Shown here: positions 36,426-45,377 of the stretch, in pieces
Layout of the letters: each line of letters begins with the position of its first letter
Position numbering within the stretch: the first letter of the stretch is position 1
Made by a program: the position numbers and the translations under genes
Assembly: GCF_014154935.1 (NCBI RefSeq)
Contig: NZ_JACEHH010000012.1
Span: 124,001-188,000, forward strand
DNA length: 64,000 nt
Reading direction: 5' to 3'
DNA from: Stieleria mannarensis
Lineage (GTDB): Bacteria; Planctomycetota; Planctomycetia; Pirellulales; Pirellulaceae
Notes under the pieces: generated by a model
The model's database searches: none
Told to the model about the DNA's origin: nothing
Seen by the model: the letters and a program-made list of their open reading frames with translations, nothing else

Positions 36426-37883
36426 ATGAATCGGATGATGCCGCCCGCAGATCGAGAAGAATTTGTACGCCAGTCCTGTCACGGTGAAGTGCCGCTGGAT
36501 GCTCGGCTTGAACCCTGGATGCTCGAGTGCATGGGTGATCAACGGTTGTTTGATCGGGTTGCCGAGTTCGGATCGCCCCTAAACGTGATTCACACCGAGC
36601 CGATGGAACAAAACGTGGATGCCCTCCGTCAGGTGGCATCCGAACGGAAGATCGATTTGAAGATCTTCTTTGCCCGCAAGTCAAATAAGTGCCTGTCGTT
36701 TGTGGACCAAGCCAAACGTTCGGGAATCGGCGTCGACACGGCCAGCGAAAATGAAGTCCGGCAATGCCTCGACCGCGGTATCGACCCAGGTCAACTGATT
36801 TGCACGGCGGCGGTCAAGAGCGAGGCACTTCTGCAACGGTGCATCGATCGTCAAATCTGTATCGTCGTCGACAACCTGGACGAATTGAATCGCATTGTCT
36901 CGATCGCAAAAACTGTCGAACGCTCGGCTTCCATTGCATTGCGTCTGGGTGGTTTTCATCACGACGGTCGAAAGCTGCCCACCCGATTCGGGTTCGACGT
37001 CGGCAGAGATGCAACGCTATGCGAGCGGCTAAGCGATTTGCCGATCACTGTCCTGGGAGTCCATTTCCACTTGGACGGCTATGACGCGGGCCAACGCGTC
37101 GCGGCCTTGACCGAATCTCTCGACTGGATCAACCGCCTCCGCCGCGGAGGACACTCTCCCGTCTTCATTGACATGGGCGGTGGATTTCCGATGTCCTACT
37201 TACAGTCGGGACAACAATGGAAGAGGTTTTGGGACGAACACCGCAGCGCATTGCTGGGCCAACGCAGCGAGGTGACCTATCGAAATCATGGGTTGGGACT
37301 GAACGTTCATCGCGGAGAGGTCATCGGCGAGCCGAATTCTTATCCGTACTCTCAATCACCGACCAAAGGCGACTGGTTGCGGAGCATCCTGGACTTTCCC
37401 GTTGCCGGTGTTTCGATCGCGGAACGGATCGCGTCGTCCAATGTCGAATTGCGTTGCGAGCCCGGCCGCTGCTTGATGGACGGTTGCGGCATGACGGTGG
37501 CGAGTGTTGAGTTCCGCAAACAGGACGCCGAAGGGCACTGGTTGATCGGACTGTCGATGAATCGCACGCAATGTCGGACGTCGAGCGACGATTTCCTGGT
37601 CGATCCGATTTTGTTGCCGTGCAATCGTTCCGATCATCGGAGCAAGTCGGGTTACTTGGTCGGCGCCTATTGCACCGAATCCGAACTGCTTTCGCTGCGG
37701 CATCTGGTTTTTCCACATGGAGTCCGCTGCGGCGATCTTGTTGTCTTTCCGAACACTGCAGGCTATTTGATGCATTTTTTGGAAAGTCGATCCCACCAGT
37801 TCCCGCTGGCGAAAAACTATCTCTGGCAGAGTGACTCGCTCGACCCGATCGATCACCAACCGGATCATGCGTGCACGGCGTAA
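36426..37883 (+). CDS. Fold-type III PLP-dependent decarboxylase, Y4yA-like
   Basis: A 485-residue alanine-racemase/ornithine-decarboxylase fold enzyme. Schiff-base Lys85 sits in FFARKSNKCLSF, followed by SGIGVDTASENEVRQCLDRG, VLGVHFHLDGYDAG (the strand stacking on PLP), FIDMGGGFPMSYL, ELRCEPGRCLMDGCG, and GAYCTESELL with the active-site Cys, then FPNTAGYLMHF. It resembles the Y4yA group rather than LysA or NspC by its inserted segments. ATG 36414 in the same frame overlaps the previous gene and is an alternative. Third gene of the cassette; by analogy with SbnH it could decarboxylate a diaminopropionate-containing intermediate. Confidence 0.87.
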   Translation: MNRMMPPADREEFVRQSCHGEVPLDARLEPWMLECMGDQRLFDRVAEFGSPLNVIHTEPMEQNVDALRQVASERKIDLKIFFARKSNKCLSFVDQAKRSGIGVDTASENEVRQCLDRGIDPGQLICTAAVKSEALLQRCIDRQICIVVDNLDELNRIVSIAKTVERSASIALRLGGFHHDGRKLPTRFGFDVGRDATLCERLSDLPITVLGVHFHLDGYDAGQRVAALTESLDWINRLRRGGHSPVFIDMGGGFPMSYLQSGQQWKRFWDEHRSALLGQRSEVTYRNHGLGLNVHRGEVIGEPNSYPYSQSPTKGDWLRSILDFPVAGVSIAERIASSNVELRCEPGRCLMDGCGMTVASVEFRKQDAEGHWLIGLSMNRTQCRTSSDDFLVDPILLPCNRSDHRSKSGYLVGAYCTESELLSLRHLVFPHGVRCGDLVVFPNTAGYLMHFLESRSHQFPLAKNYLWQSDSLDPIDHQPDHACTA

Positions 37884-37974
37884 ACCGCGCACCGTGGTCG
37901 GCCGCACGACGGTCAGACCGTTCTCGTTTCGTACCACTGGGAACGCGGATCCGCGGTTCAGGGGGAAAACGACA

Positions 37975-38835
37975 CTAGCGATGGCGATTGCGGTACTCGC
38001 GTGGTGAATGACCAGTTGCCTTGCGGAACTGGCGGCTGAAGTAGTTGCTGTCGGAGAATCCCACATCAAGGGCGATGTCGGTGATGCTGCGGTCGGTGCT
38101 CCGTAGCAACCGCCGCGCTTCTTCGATCCGAAGCCCGATCAGGTAGCGGATCGGCGACGCCCCCATCGCCGATTCAAACATCCGGATGTAGTTGGTCCGC
38201 GACATCCCCGAGATGTCCACAAGCTCGTCCAGCGAGATCGCCTGTGCCGAGTTGCGTTGCATGTGTGAAATCGTCTCAGCGATGCGGATCAGTGACTTGC
38301 TGGACGAGTTGCGCGTCGCGCCGTAGCACCGAGAAAGAAAGGTGACAAGCTCCAACATGCTGGCGATCGCCATGGTTCCGAAACCGGGGCGTCGCGCGGC
38401 AAGTTCGTTGTCCAGTTTGTCGACCAACCGCAACGCCTCGCCGATCTCGGCCGGGTTGAGTTGCAAGCGACTGGTGAATTGGTGTCGGCGACGCCACGCC
38501 GGCTCGAGAGTGAACAGGGCGTGGTAACCGGAAAGCGACTGTAGGTCACCAAGCATCATCGGCAACTCGGTCGGGTCGAACAGGATGTTGATCAAACTGA
38601 GTTGATCCATGTTGAGATAATCGTGCGGCCGATCGCCACCGATGACGAAGGTGTCTCCGGTTTTTAGCTCGTAGCTGTCTTCCCCGGTGATGTGCAATCC
38701 TGCCCCACCGGTGATGATGACGATTTCCGAGAATTCGTGACAATGCAGCCCAAACGGCTGTTGGGGGTCACGACGCTCGACGACGATCGGAAACCCGTCG
38801 GGATGAAACCAGTCTTGTTTTCTTAGGACTTTCAT
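37975..38835 (-). CDS. AraC-family regulator, RhaR/RhaS-like
   Basis: A 286-residue regulator. The cupin sensor has [47 protein letters not shown], a pattern typical of rhamnose-responsive RhaS/RhaR proteins. The DNA-binding end has [45 protein letters not shown] and [40 protein letters not shown] 38835 is taken since the upstream frame lacks homology. Divergent from the next AraC gene across 216 bp, at the edge of the rhamnose locus. Confidence 0.92.
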   Translation of the reverse strand: MKVLRKQDWFHPDGFPIVVERRDPQQPFGLHCHEFSEIVIITGGAGLHITGEDSYELKTGDTFVIGGDRPHDYLNMDQLSLINILFDPTELPMMLGDLQSLSGYHALFTLEPAWRRRHQFTSRLQLNPAEIGEALRLVDKLDNELAARRPGFGTMAIASMLELVTFLSRCYGATRNSSSKSLIRIAETISHMQRNSAQAISLDELVDISGMSRTNYIRMFESAMGASPIRYLIGLRIEEARRLLRSTDRSITDIALDVGFSDSNYFSRQFRKATGHSPREYRNRHR

Positions 38836-39051
38836 CCTTGTTTCCCGCCGGTTGGGTCCGCTGGCAGAGGTGATCGCCCGGGAGTTGCCGCGAAGATTAG
38901 GGCCCGAACGCCGTGAACGAAAGAAAAGCACTTTGGGACGATTGTGCTAGTTGCCGGGCAAATCGTCAAGGTTTTTCGATTTTGGAAGGTCTAGACTGCG
39001 CCCCAGCGAACCACGCGATGCGATTGATTCGGCCCTAAAGGATGAAGTGTG

Positions 39052-39990
39052 ATGGCGGACGGCACGATTCCAACGACTCCTCAGACCCCCACCCGAAATG
39101 CCTTCAGTTATCTGCCGGTGTCGGATGCGGCCATCAGCCTCGGTTTCTACCTGACCGGGGCGGGGATGGACGAAGTGGCCCCCAACGCTTCCTATCCGCA
39201 ACAACACCATCCCGAACTTTATGATTTTAAATGGGAGCAAGGGCGTGTCCTGCCGGAGTTTCAGTTCGTCTACGTGCACCAAGGTCGCGGAGAATTTGAA
39301 TCGGATGAACATGGACATGCCGAAGTGGAATCAGGAACGATGATCCTATTGTTTCCGGGCGTTTGGCATCGCTATCGGCCGATGAAGGAAACGGGTTGGA
39401 CGGAGTATTGGATCTCGATCGGAGGCGAAATGCTGTTCAGCCTACAGAATCGAGGCTTTCTGGCCCCCACGCGACCGATCTTGCGTTTGAGCCGTTCAGA
39501 GAAAGTCGTCGATCAGTACAAAAAGATCATCGACTTTGTCACCCGGCATCCCGATCAACAGCCGGCTTCGCTGTGTGCAAAGGCATTGACGATCACTGCC
39601 GAGGTGCTCGACGACACGGAGCACTTCGGCATGACGCCGGATGCATTGGACGACCAAGTCGATCCGGTCACCCGCAAGGCATTGCTGACGATTTGGAACC
39701 ACAGTCACCGCAAGTTGTCCGTCGCGATGATCGCCAAACAAATCGGCGTCACGACCCGAACACTGGAGCGGCACTTCCGCACGACGACGGGCCAATCCGT
39801 GCTTGAACACATCACCGGATGTCGACTCGACCGCGCACGCAGAATGCTGCGAGAGACGAATCTGCCCATCAAGTACATTGCCTACGCGGCGGGATTTAGC
39901 TCGCTGAGCCACATGTGCAGGGTGTTTCAACGCAAGGAGTCGAGGACTCCGAGCGACTACCGAGCCGAAAACCATGACCGAGCTGATTGA
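39052..39990 (+). CDS. AraC-family regulator upstream of rhamnose isomerase
   Basis: A 312-residue protein. The sensor region has FQFVYVHQGRGEFESDEHGHAEVESGTMILLFPGVWHRYRP; the C-terminal HTH pair has KLSVAMIAKQIGVTTRTLERHFRTTTGQSVLEHITGCRLDRARRMLRETNLPIKYIAYAAGFSSLSHMCRVFQRKESRTPSDYR. ATG 39052 lies 9 nt after an AAGGA site; a GTG immediately before it is also in frame. It precedes rhaA by 125 bp on the same strand and is the nearest candidate activator of rhaA and the permease. Confidence 0.92.
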   Translation: MADGTIPTTPQTPTRNAFSYLPVSDAAISLGFYLTGAGMDEVAPNASYPQQHHPELYDFKWEQGRVLPEFQFVYVHQGRGEFESDEHGHAEVESGTMILLFPGVWHRYRPMKETGWTEYWISIGGEMLFSLQNRGFLAPTRPILRLSRSEKVVDQYKKIIDFVTRHPDQQPASLCAKALTITAEVLDDTEHFGMTPDALDDQVDPVTRKALLTIWNHSHRKLSVAMIAKQIGVTTRTLERHFRTTTGQSVLEHITGCRLDRARRMLRETNLPIKYIAYAAGFSSLSHMCRVFQRKESRTPSDYRAENHDRAD

Positions 39991-40114
39991 GTCAAGAATA
40001 CACCTCCTTGCAGGCATGATATCCTTGCGGTCGTCCGCTTGCGACATTCCTTCAGCCTGACGTCACGAACAACGAATCCATCGAACATCCAACTCACTTA
40101 CAACGAGAAAGATT

Positions 40115-41401
40115 TTGGCCACTTCAGAGCAAATCATTGAACGCGCCTTCGAGTCGGCGCGACAGCGTTACGCCGATCTTGGCGTCGATGTGGACGCAGC
40201 GATCCGCCGTTTGGGCACCGTCCCGATCTCCGTCCATTGTTGGCAGGGCGATGACGTCATCGGATTTGAAGGGCGAGAAGAATCGCTGGGCAACGGCCTT
40301 GCCGTGACCGGCAACTATCCGGGCCGTGCCCGAACGCCGGGTGAATTGCGTGAGGACCTGGAGTTCGCGTTTTCGCTGATCCCCGGGAAACACCGCCTGA
40401 ACCTTCACGCCCTGTACGGTGAATTCCATGGGCCGGTCGATCGGGATGAAATCGGCGTCGAACACTTCCGCGGGTGGATCGATTGGGCGGCCGACCAAGG
40501 CTTGAGTTTGGATTTCAATCCCAGCTTTTTCTCGCACGAAAACGCTGCGGACGGATTCACGCTCGCACATGTCGACTCAAAGATCCGCCAATTCTGGATC
40601 GATCACGCAGTGGCATGCCGCAAGATCGCTGCGGCAATGGGCGAGGCGCAAGGCAATCCGTGCGTCAACAACTTTTGGATCCCGGACGGATACAAAGATT
40701 CTCCGGCCAGCAGGAAAGCGCCCCGCCAACGGCTGATCGAATCGCTCGACCAGATCTTCACCGAACCACTCGCACCTGCTCACACGCTCGATGCAGTGGA
40801 GTGCAAATTGTTTGGGATCGGCAGCGAAAGCTATGTCGTCGGTTCACATGAGTTTTACATGGGTTACGCGATGACCCGGAACAAGGTGTTGTGTCTGGAT
40901 GCCGGACACTTTCATCCCACCGAAGGCATCGCCGACAAGATCTCTTCGGTGTTGTTGTACGTGCCGGAGTTGTTGCTGCACGTCAGCCGCGGAGTGCGGT
41001 GGGATAGCGATCACGTGGTGACGTACAACGATGAAGTCCAGTCGATCATGCAGGAGATTGTTCGCGGCGACTACTTGGACCGCGTTCACATCGGGCTCGA
41101 TTTCTTCGACGCCAGTATCAATCGCGTTGCGGCGTGGGCGATCGGAACTCGCAACACCTTGAAAGCCGTGCTGGCGGCGTTGCTGGAACCGACCGAGACG
41201 CTGCAACAAGCCGAACGTGACGGTGACTACACCACGCGGCTGGCGTTGATGGAGGAGTTAAAGACGATGCCGCTGGGGGCCGTGTGGGATTACTACTGCC
41301 AATCGACCGGAGTGCCTGTCGGCGCCGAGTGGCTTGAGCGCGTTCGGGAGTATGAAACAGCTGTCCAGCCCACACGCGGTTCCTCGGTGCAGGTTCCCTA
41401 A
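40115..41401 (+). CDS. rhaA: L-rhamnose isomerase
   Basis: Converts L-rhamnose to L-rhamnulose in the cytoplasm, 428 residues as expected. Clear RhaA text: [74 protein letters not shown], metal-site region [31 protein letters not shown], and [16 protein letters not shown]. It begins with TTG 40115 after an AGAAAG site, with no in-frame ATG near. Followed 77 bp later by the permease. RhaB kinase and RhaD aldolase are not in the window. Confidence 0.97.
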   Translation: MATSEQIIERAFESARQRYADLGVDVDAAIRRLGTVPISVHCWQGDDVIGFEGREESLGNGLAVTGNYPGRARTPGELREDLEFAFSLIPGKHRLNLHALYGEFHGPVDRDEIGVEHFRGWIDWAADQGLSLDFNPSFFSHENAADGFTLAHVDSKIRQFWIDHAVACRKIAAAMGEAQGNPCVNNFWIPDGYKDSPASRKAPRQRLIESLDQIFTEPLAPAHTLDAVECKLFGIGSESYVVGSHEFYMGYAMTRNKVLCLDAGHFHPTEGIADKISSVLLYVPELLLHVSRGVRWDSDHVVTYNDEVQSIMQEIVRGDYLDRVHIGLDFFDASINRVAAWAIGTRNTLKAVLAALLEPTETLQQAERDGDYTTRLALMEELKTMPLGAVWDYYCQSTGVPVGAEWLERVREYETAVQPTRGSSVQVP

Positions 41402-41478
41402 CGGGGTAAAGTCATGAATCGTGCAACACCGAGACGCCATCGGGCCAAGGAATCAACCATCAAAACGCGAGTGAATCT

Positions 41479-42936
41479 ATGAGCGAAGAGACGTCGAATT
41501 CGGGCGGAGAATTTGAACGTGAACCGGTGCCGGATTCGGCGCTTCTGGGCAACGGAAAGTTTTGGGGCATGTACGCCGGAGAGCATGCCGCGGGCACCGA
41601 ATTCATGATCGGCCCCTTATTCCTTGCCGCCGGCGCCAGCCTGTCCGATCTGTTGCTGGGGCTTTTGCTGGGCAATTTGCTCGCCGTGGTGACATGGCGA
41701 TTCTTGGTCGTGCCGATCGCGATGGCCAAGCGTTTGACGTTGTACTACCAGTTGGAGCGGATAGCCGGTGGCGGGCTGGTCAAGTTTTACAACGTCGTCA
41801 ACGGGTTGCTGTTTTGTTTTCTTGCCGGCGCGATGGTCACGGTCTCCGCGTCGGCGGTGGGCGTGCCCTTTGGCATCGCCTTTGATGTGCCGAGCAACTT
41901 CTTCGGACTCAGCAATCCCTCGTTCACGGCGTTGGTGGCGGTCGTGGGCGTGGTCATCGCCATCGTCGCCGCCGGTGGGTACGAGCGTGTCGCCCGAGTG
42001 GCCAACATCGCGGCACCGTGGATGATCGCGGTGTTCGCCGCCTGTGGGATCGTCTCGCTGGCCCAGATGGAAGCGAACAGCGTTGCGGCCCTGACCGAGG
42101 GCGAATTTTGGAGCGGAGCGATCGCCACGGTCCAGGCCCACAACGGCGAACAGAGCTTCGGCTTTTGGCAAATCGTCGTTTTCGCATGGTTGTGCAACGG
42201 CGCGATGCACTTCGGGATGGCCGATCTGTCGATCTTTCGATTCGCCCGCAGCAAGGCCGCCGGCTGGGCGCCGGCGATCGGTATGTTTCTCGGTCACTAC
42301 ATGGCCTGGATCGCCGCCGCGCTGCTGCTGGCCGCATTGCTGAAGTTGCAGCCCAGCCTGGCCATCATGCCGGTTCCCGAGGGCGATGAAGACGTCGGTT
42401 TGCCGGGAACGGTGGTGGCAAACCCCGGGCAGCTTGCGTTTCACTCGCTCGGCTGGGCCGGCATCCTGTGCGTGGTGATCGCGGGTTGGACGACAGCCAA
42501 CCCGACGATCTATCGCGCCGGACTGGCGTTCCAAGGCGTGTTGCCGAGCCGCTCACGGGCGGCGATGACGATGGTCGCCGGTGCCATCGCAACGATCGCC
42601 GGAGCGTTCCCCAACCTGTCCGCACAATTGCTCGGTTTTGTCGGCACCTACGGCACCGTGCTCGGTCCCATGGGCGCCGTGATCTTCGTCGACTTCTATC
42701 TGATGAAGACGTTTGGGATGCAAGACGAGTACGCCGATCGAAGCGGGGCGCGGGCGAACATCGCCGTCCTGATCGCATGGCTGCTTCCGGTCGCCGTCGG
42801 CTTGTATCTGATTTTCCAACAAGGCTTGTTCGCGGCCTATGCGGTGATCCCGTGTTGGATCACGTGCGGTGTTCTGTACTTGGTTTTAAGCAGGTTGACG
42901 CAGAAAGCATCGCACCGATCTGAAGTCAACCGATAA
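41479..42936 (+). CDS. NCS1-type permease, probable rhamnose-locus transporter
   Basis: An inner-membrane transporter of 485 residues with about 12 hydrophobic segments, resembling the purine-cytosine permease (NCS1) family: the N-terminal GNGKFWGMYAGEHAAGTEFMIGPLFLAAG, then LLGLLLGNLLAVVTWRFL, AGGYERVARVANIAAPWM, the acidic-rich loop and GWTTANPTIYRAGLAFQGVLP. NCS1 proteins normally carry nucleobases, hydantoins or thiamine with Na+ or H+. Its position 77 bp behind rhaA and 27 bp ahead of a small membrane protein suggests a sugar, perhaps rhamnose, as cargo. That is inference. Confidence 0.82.
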   Translation: MSEETSNSGGEFEREPVPDSALLGNGKFWGMYAGEHAAGTEFMIGPLFLAAGASLSDLLLGLLLGNLLAVVTWRFLVVPIAMAKRLTLYYQLERIAGGGLVKFYNVVNGLLFCFLAGAMVTVSASAVGVPFGIAFDVPSNFFGLSNPSFTALVAVVGVVIAIVAAGGYERVARVANIAAPWMIAVFAACGIVSLAQMEANSVAALTEGEFWSGAIATVQAHNGEQSFGFWQIVVFAWLCNGAMHFGMADLSIFRFARSKAAGWAPAIGMFLGHYMAWIAAALLLAALLKLQPSLAIMPVPEGDEDVGLPGTVVANPGQLAFHSLGWAGILCVVIAGWTTANPTIYRAGLAFQGVLPSRSRAAMTMVAGAIATIAGAFPNLSAQLLGFVGTYGTVLGPMGAVIFVDFYLMKTFGMQDEYADRSGARANIAVLIAWLLPVAVGLYLIFQQGLFAAYAVIPCWITCGVLYLVLSRLTQKASHRSEVNR

Positions 42937-42963
42937 GGTTCCACGCAAGCGCAAGGTCATCTC

Positions 42964-43161
42964 ATGCAATCCATCGCCAAAATCGTTTCGCTGATCACGC
43001 TGGGCCTCGTTGCCCTCCCGTGCCTGCTGTATTTTGCCGGGGCAATCGGAATCGACGCGGTGAAGTGGACCGCACTGGCGGGCACCATCGGCTGGTTCCT
43101 GTCCACGCCGGTGTGGATGAGCCGCAAGCTGTCGATCGACGCCGATGAGGTAGAGATTTAA
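42964..43161 (+). CDS. Small two-helix membrane protein
   Basis: A 65-residue protein made of two hydrophobic segments (IVSLITLGLVALPCLLYFAGAIG and WTALAGTIGWFLSTPVWM) and a charged tail (SRKLSIDADEVEI). It follows the permease by 27 bp, so it is probably co-transcribed and might be an accessory subunit. I recognise no named family. Confidence 0.7.
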   Translation: MQSIAKIVSLITLGLVALPCLLYFAGAIGIDAVKWTALAGTIGWFLSTPVWMSRKLSIDADEVEI

Positions 43162-43202
43162 GCGGGCCAGAGGCGGATTGCGATGGGCGTTCGCGCTGGC
43201 CA

Positions 43203-43226
43203 TTGGTGTCTAGCCTTTAGGCGATT
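43203..43226. repeat. Dispersed repeat, second copy of the TTGGTGTCTAGCC element
   Basis: Twenty-four bases identical to 16830-16853, starting TTGGTGTCTAGCC and ending AGGCGATT. Unlike the first copy it lacks an obvious right arm. It lies 41 bp after the stop of the small membrane protein and contains GCCT-TT-AGGC, a possible weak terminator. Confidence 0.8.
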
Positions 43227-43270
43227 TTCCTCGCTGCGAGGGGCGTCGATTGCCTAAGTGACGGAATTAA

Positions 43271-43500
43271 TCGTAGCGGAAGTCCCCAAAGACTTTCGCA
43301 AGCCGCCGGCGCTCTCTGGCGTTTGCTTGCTGCGCAAACGCCGTCTCTCCCTGGGAACGTCGGAAGAATAAGTGGGATGGGCTTCCAGCCTGTCATGGCG
43401 AAAACGACAGGCTGGAAGCCTATCCCACAATCAATCCCCGCCACTTATTCTTCCGACGGTCCGAGGGAGAGAATCATCATCGGTTGCCAAATCCTGCAGT
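43271..43500. repeat. Composite intergenic element: GTAGCGGAA repeat interrupted by a nested palindrome
   Basis: GTAGCGGAA, then TGCGCAAACGCCGTCTCTCC and CT, and after 43459 CGAGGGAGAGAATC and GGTTGCCAAATC, match 50698-50772 piece by piece. In that second copy CTCTCCCT is followed directly by GAGGGAGAGAATC, whereas here about 105 bp intervene (43351-43460), made of the palindrome listed separately. With the 24-bp repeat this fills the 550-bp gap before the DUF1559 gene; I see nothing else in it. Confidence 0.75.
43358..43458. repeat. Nested long palindrome (18-bp outer arms, 14-bp inner arms)
   Basis: Outer arms CGTCGGAAGAATAAGTGG (43358-43375) and CCACTTATTCTTCCGACG (43441-43458) are perfect inverse complements. 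Inside, GCTTCCAGCCTGTC (43381-43394) pairs perfectly with GACAGGCTGGAAGC (43406-43419) around an 11-base loop, extended by GGGAT/ATCCC-type flanks. The whole could form a long cruciform or hairpin and looks like a miniature mobile element. Confidence 0.9.
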
Positions 43501-43711
43501 CATTGAATCAACGTCACACGCAGCGAAGAACGACCGCTGCGGAAGGGCCGCCGTGCTCGAAAGAGCGACGGGGCCGGCAAAACGTGTCGCAAAACGACAA
43601 TCCTTTGGCGGCTGGAATTGGCGACACGGGGCCTAACATAACCCCAGTGCATCGCCTATGTCGGCGTGTGCCCTCTTCCGCTTTCTTCTTTCTAATTCTC
43701 TGGAGTCTTCG

Positions 43712-44953
43712 ATGAGACGTCATCGCACCGGATTCACGCTGGTCGAGCTGTTGGTGGTCATCGCGATCATCGGCATTCTGGTCGGCCTCTTGCTGCCGGC
43801 GGTCCAGGCTGCTCGCGAGGCCGCGCGCCGAATGAGTTGCAGCAACAACTTCAAACAAATCGGTCTGGCAATTCACAACTACCATTCGGCGTACAAACAA
43901 TTGCCGTTGCAGGGATGTGGGACGTATCGCCAGGGCGGCCACGACATGTGGGATCGCGCCAGCGACACGACATCGATCAATCATCGCGGCTCCTTCTTGA
44001 TCGGCATTTTGCCCTTCGTGGAACAACAGGCCATCTGGCAACAGATCAGCAACCCGCTGGCGAGCAACGCCGACGGATCGCCTCGCAATCCGCCTTGGCA
44101 AGCCATGGGACCAGGGGTTGCCAGGATCGACTACGGGCCGTGGGGGACGGAGATTCCGACGTTGCGATGCCCCAGCGATCCGGGCGTCGGCTTGCCCGCA
44201 CTCGGCCGCACGAACTATGCCGCGTGCATGGGAGATTCCGCCGTCTTCACTCGTGATCCGTGGTTGCACGTGGATGAAGTTTCCAGCGGCGCCACGCTGC
44301 CCTATTCGGTCAACGACCGCGGACAGGCGATCCGTTCGAACAAGTGCCATCGTGGTGCGTTCGTGCTTTGCAAGGACATGAAGTTCCGCGACATCCTGGA
44401 TGGACTGTCCAACACGATCCTGTGTGGAGAAATCGCGACCGATTTGGCCGATGGCGACTCCCGCACGACCTTGGCCCGCTCGGACTCCTACTCCGATCGC
44501 CCCGGGCATGGCCGAGCAGAATGCCGACGGAATCCGTCCTGGGGCGACCAATTCCTCGATCCTGACCGTCCGCGGTTCTGGGTCGCAGCCGCCACCGCGT
44601 CGGCCAATGCCACGCAAGCCCGAGGTTTCCGTTGGCATGACTGCTACCCCTTGTACACCCAGTTTCACACGGTGCGTCCGCCCAACAAGGCGATGTGCTC
44701 CGGTGGTCGCGATCACAACGATTCCACGTTGGCGGCGTCCAGTCGTCACCAAGGCGGAGCCCACGTGTTGATGGGCGATGGCGCGGTGATCTTTATCACG
44801 GACTCCATCGAGGCGGGCGATCCGAATGCGCCCCAGATCGCTTACCACAACAGCCCACCGACCGTCGCCGGCGCGCAGAGCCCCTACGGACTGTGGGGCG
44901 CTTTGGGCAGTCGGGCCTTCAACGAAGTGATCGAAGAGCAGCTGAATCAGTAG
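43712..44953 (+). CDS. DUF1559 protein with prepilin-type N-terminal signal
   Basis: A 413-residue planctomycete-type pseudopilin. Residues 5-45 are [40 protein letters not shown], a type IV prepilin cleavage/methylation site (G|FTLVE) with its hydrophobic helix. The DUF1559 body has [23 protein letters not shown] near the start and the C-terminal [19 protein letters not shown] (the H..DG motif). A GGAG site precedes ATG 43712. Planctomycetes carry many such genes of unclear role, perhaps surface fibres. Paired with a small lipoprotein gene 105 bp downstream. Confidence 0.95.
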   Translation: MRRHRTGFTLVELLVVIAIIGILVGLLLPAVQAAREAARRMSCSNNFKQIGLAIHNYHSAYKQLPLQGCGTYRQGGHDMWDRASDTTSINHRGSFLIGILPFVEQQAIWQQISNPLASNADGSPRNPPWQAMGPGVARIDYGPWGTEIPTLRCPSDPGVGLPALGRTNYAACMGDSAVFTRDPWLHVDEVSSGATLPYSVNDRGQAIRSNKCHRGAFVLCKDMKFRDILDGLSNTILCGEIATDLADGDSRTTLARSDSYSDRPGHGRAECRRNPSWGDQFLDPDRPRFWVAAATASANATQARGFRWHDCYPLYTQFHTVRPPNKAMCSGGRDHNDSTLAASSRHQGGAHVLMGDGAVIFITDSIEAGDPNAPQIAYHNSPPTVAGAQSPYGLWGALGSRAFNEVIEEQLNQ

Positions 44954-45058
44954 CCGGCGGAAGATCGTGACGCACGGCCGTGCGATTCCCTCGGGCTACT
45001 TCTGCCTCGATCAGGTCCGCGGCCGGCGTCCAATACCTCTCACTTACCAAGGATATCA

Positions 45059-45247
45059 ATGAATCGTTTCATACGCCCCACCATGGTCGTCTTGCTATTA
45101 TGCTGCCTGATCGCAGGTTGCTCCGATGGGCCCCAGAACATCACGCAGAACGCAAACCAAGAAGAGATCGACAACTACAACGCTTTGATCGAACAAGCCG
45201 AAAAGGAAATGCAGGGAGACGGCGAGGTCGAGGAGCTGGAAGAATAG
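45059..45247 (+). CDS. Small lipoprotein paired with DUF1559 protein
   Basis: A 62-residue protein with a lipoprotein signal (TMVVLLLCCLIAGCSDG; lipobox IAGC) and an acidic helical tail (EEIDNYNALIEQAEKEMQ). An AAGGA site lies 9 nt before the ATG. Genes of this size behind DUF1559 genes are common in planctomycetes; function unknown. A strong hairpin follows. Confidence 0.82.
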   Translation: MNRFIRPTMVVLLLCCLIAGCSDGPQNITQNANQEEIDNYNALIEQAEKEMQGDGEVEELEE

Positions 45248-45277
45248 CTGTCGCTGCACGCGGCATCGAAAGACCTC

Positions 45278-45309
45278 AAGCGTCTTGCAGCGATCGTTGC
45301 AAGACGCTT
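45278..45309 (+). terminator. Hairpin terminator after the DUF1559/lipoprotein pair
   Basis: A perfect 12-bp stem, AAGCGTCTTGCA (45278-45289) with TGCAAGACGCTT (45298-45309), closes an 8-base loop and ends in TTT. It lies 31 bp after the lipoprotein stop and 69 bp before the rhamnosidase ATG. The short T-run makes full Rho-independence uncertain. Confidence 0.75.
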
Positions 45310-45377
45310 TCGGTGTTCCTCCGCCCGACGGCAAAACCATTTGCGACAAACAAAGACCGACACAAAGATTGAATCCT

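Noticed and set aside
43514-44848. 444-codon minus-strand open frame
   Set aside because: Antisense to the DUF1559 gene with its unmistakable prepilin signal; no motif in the antisense product.
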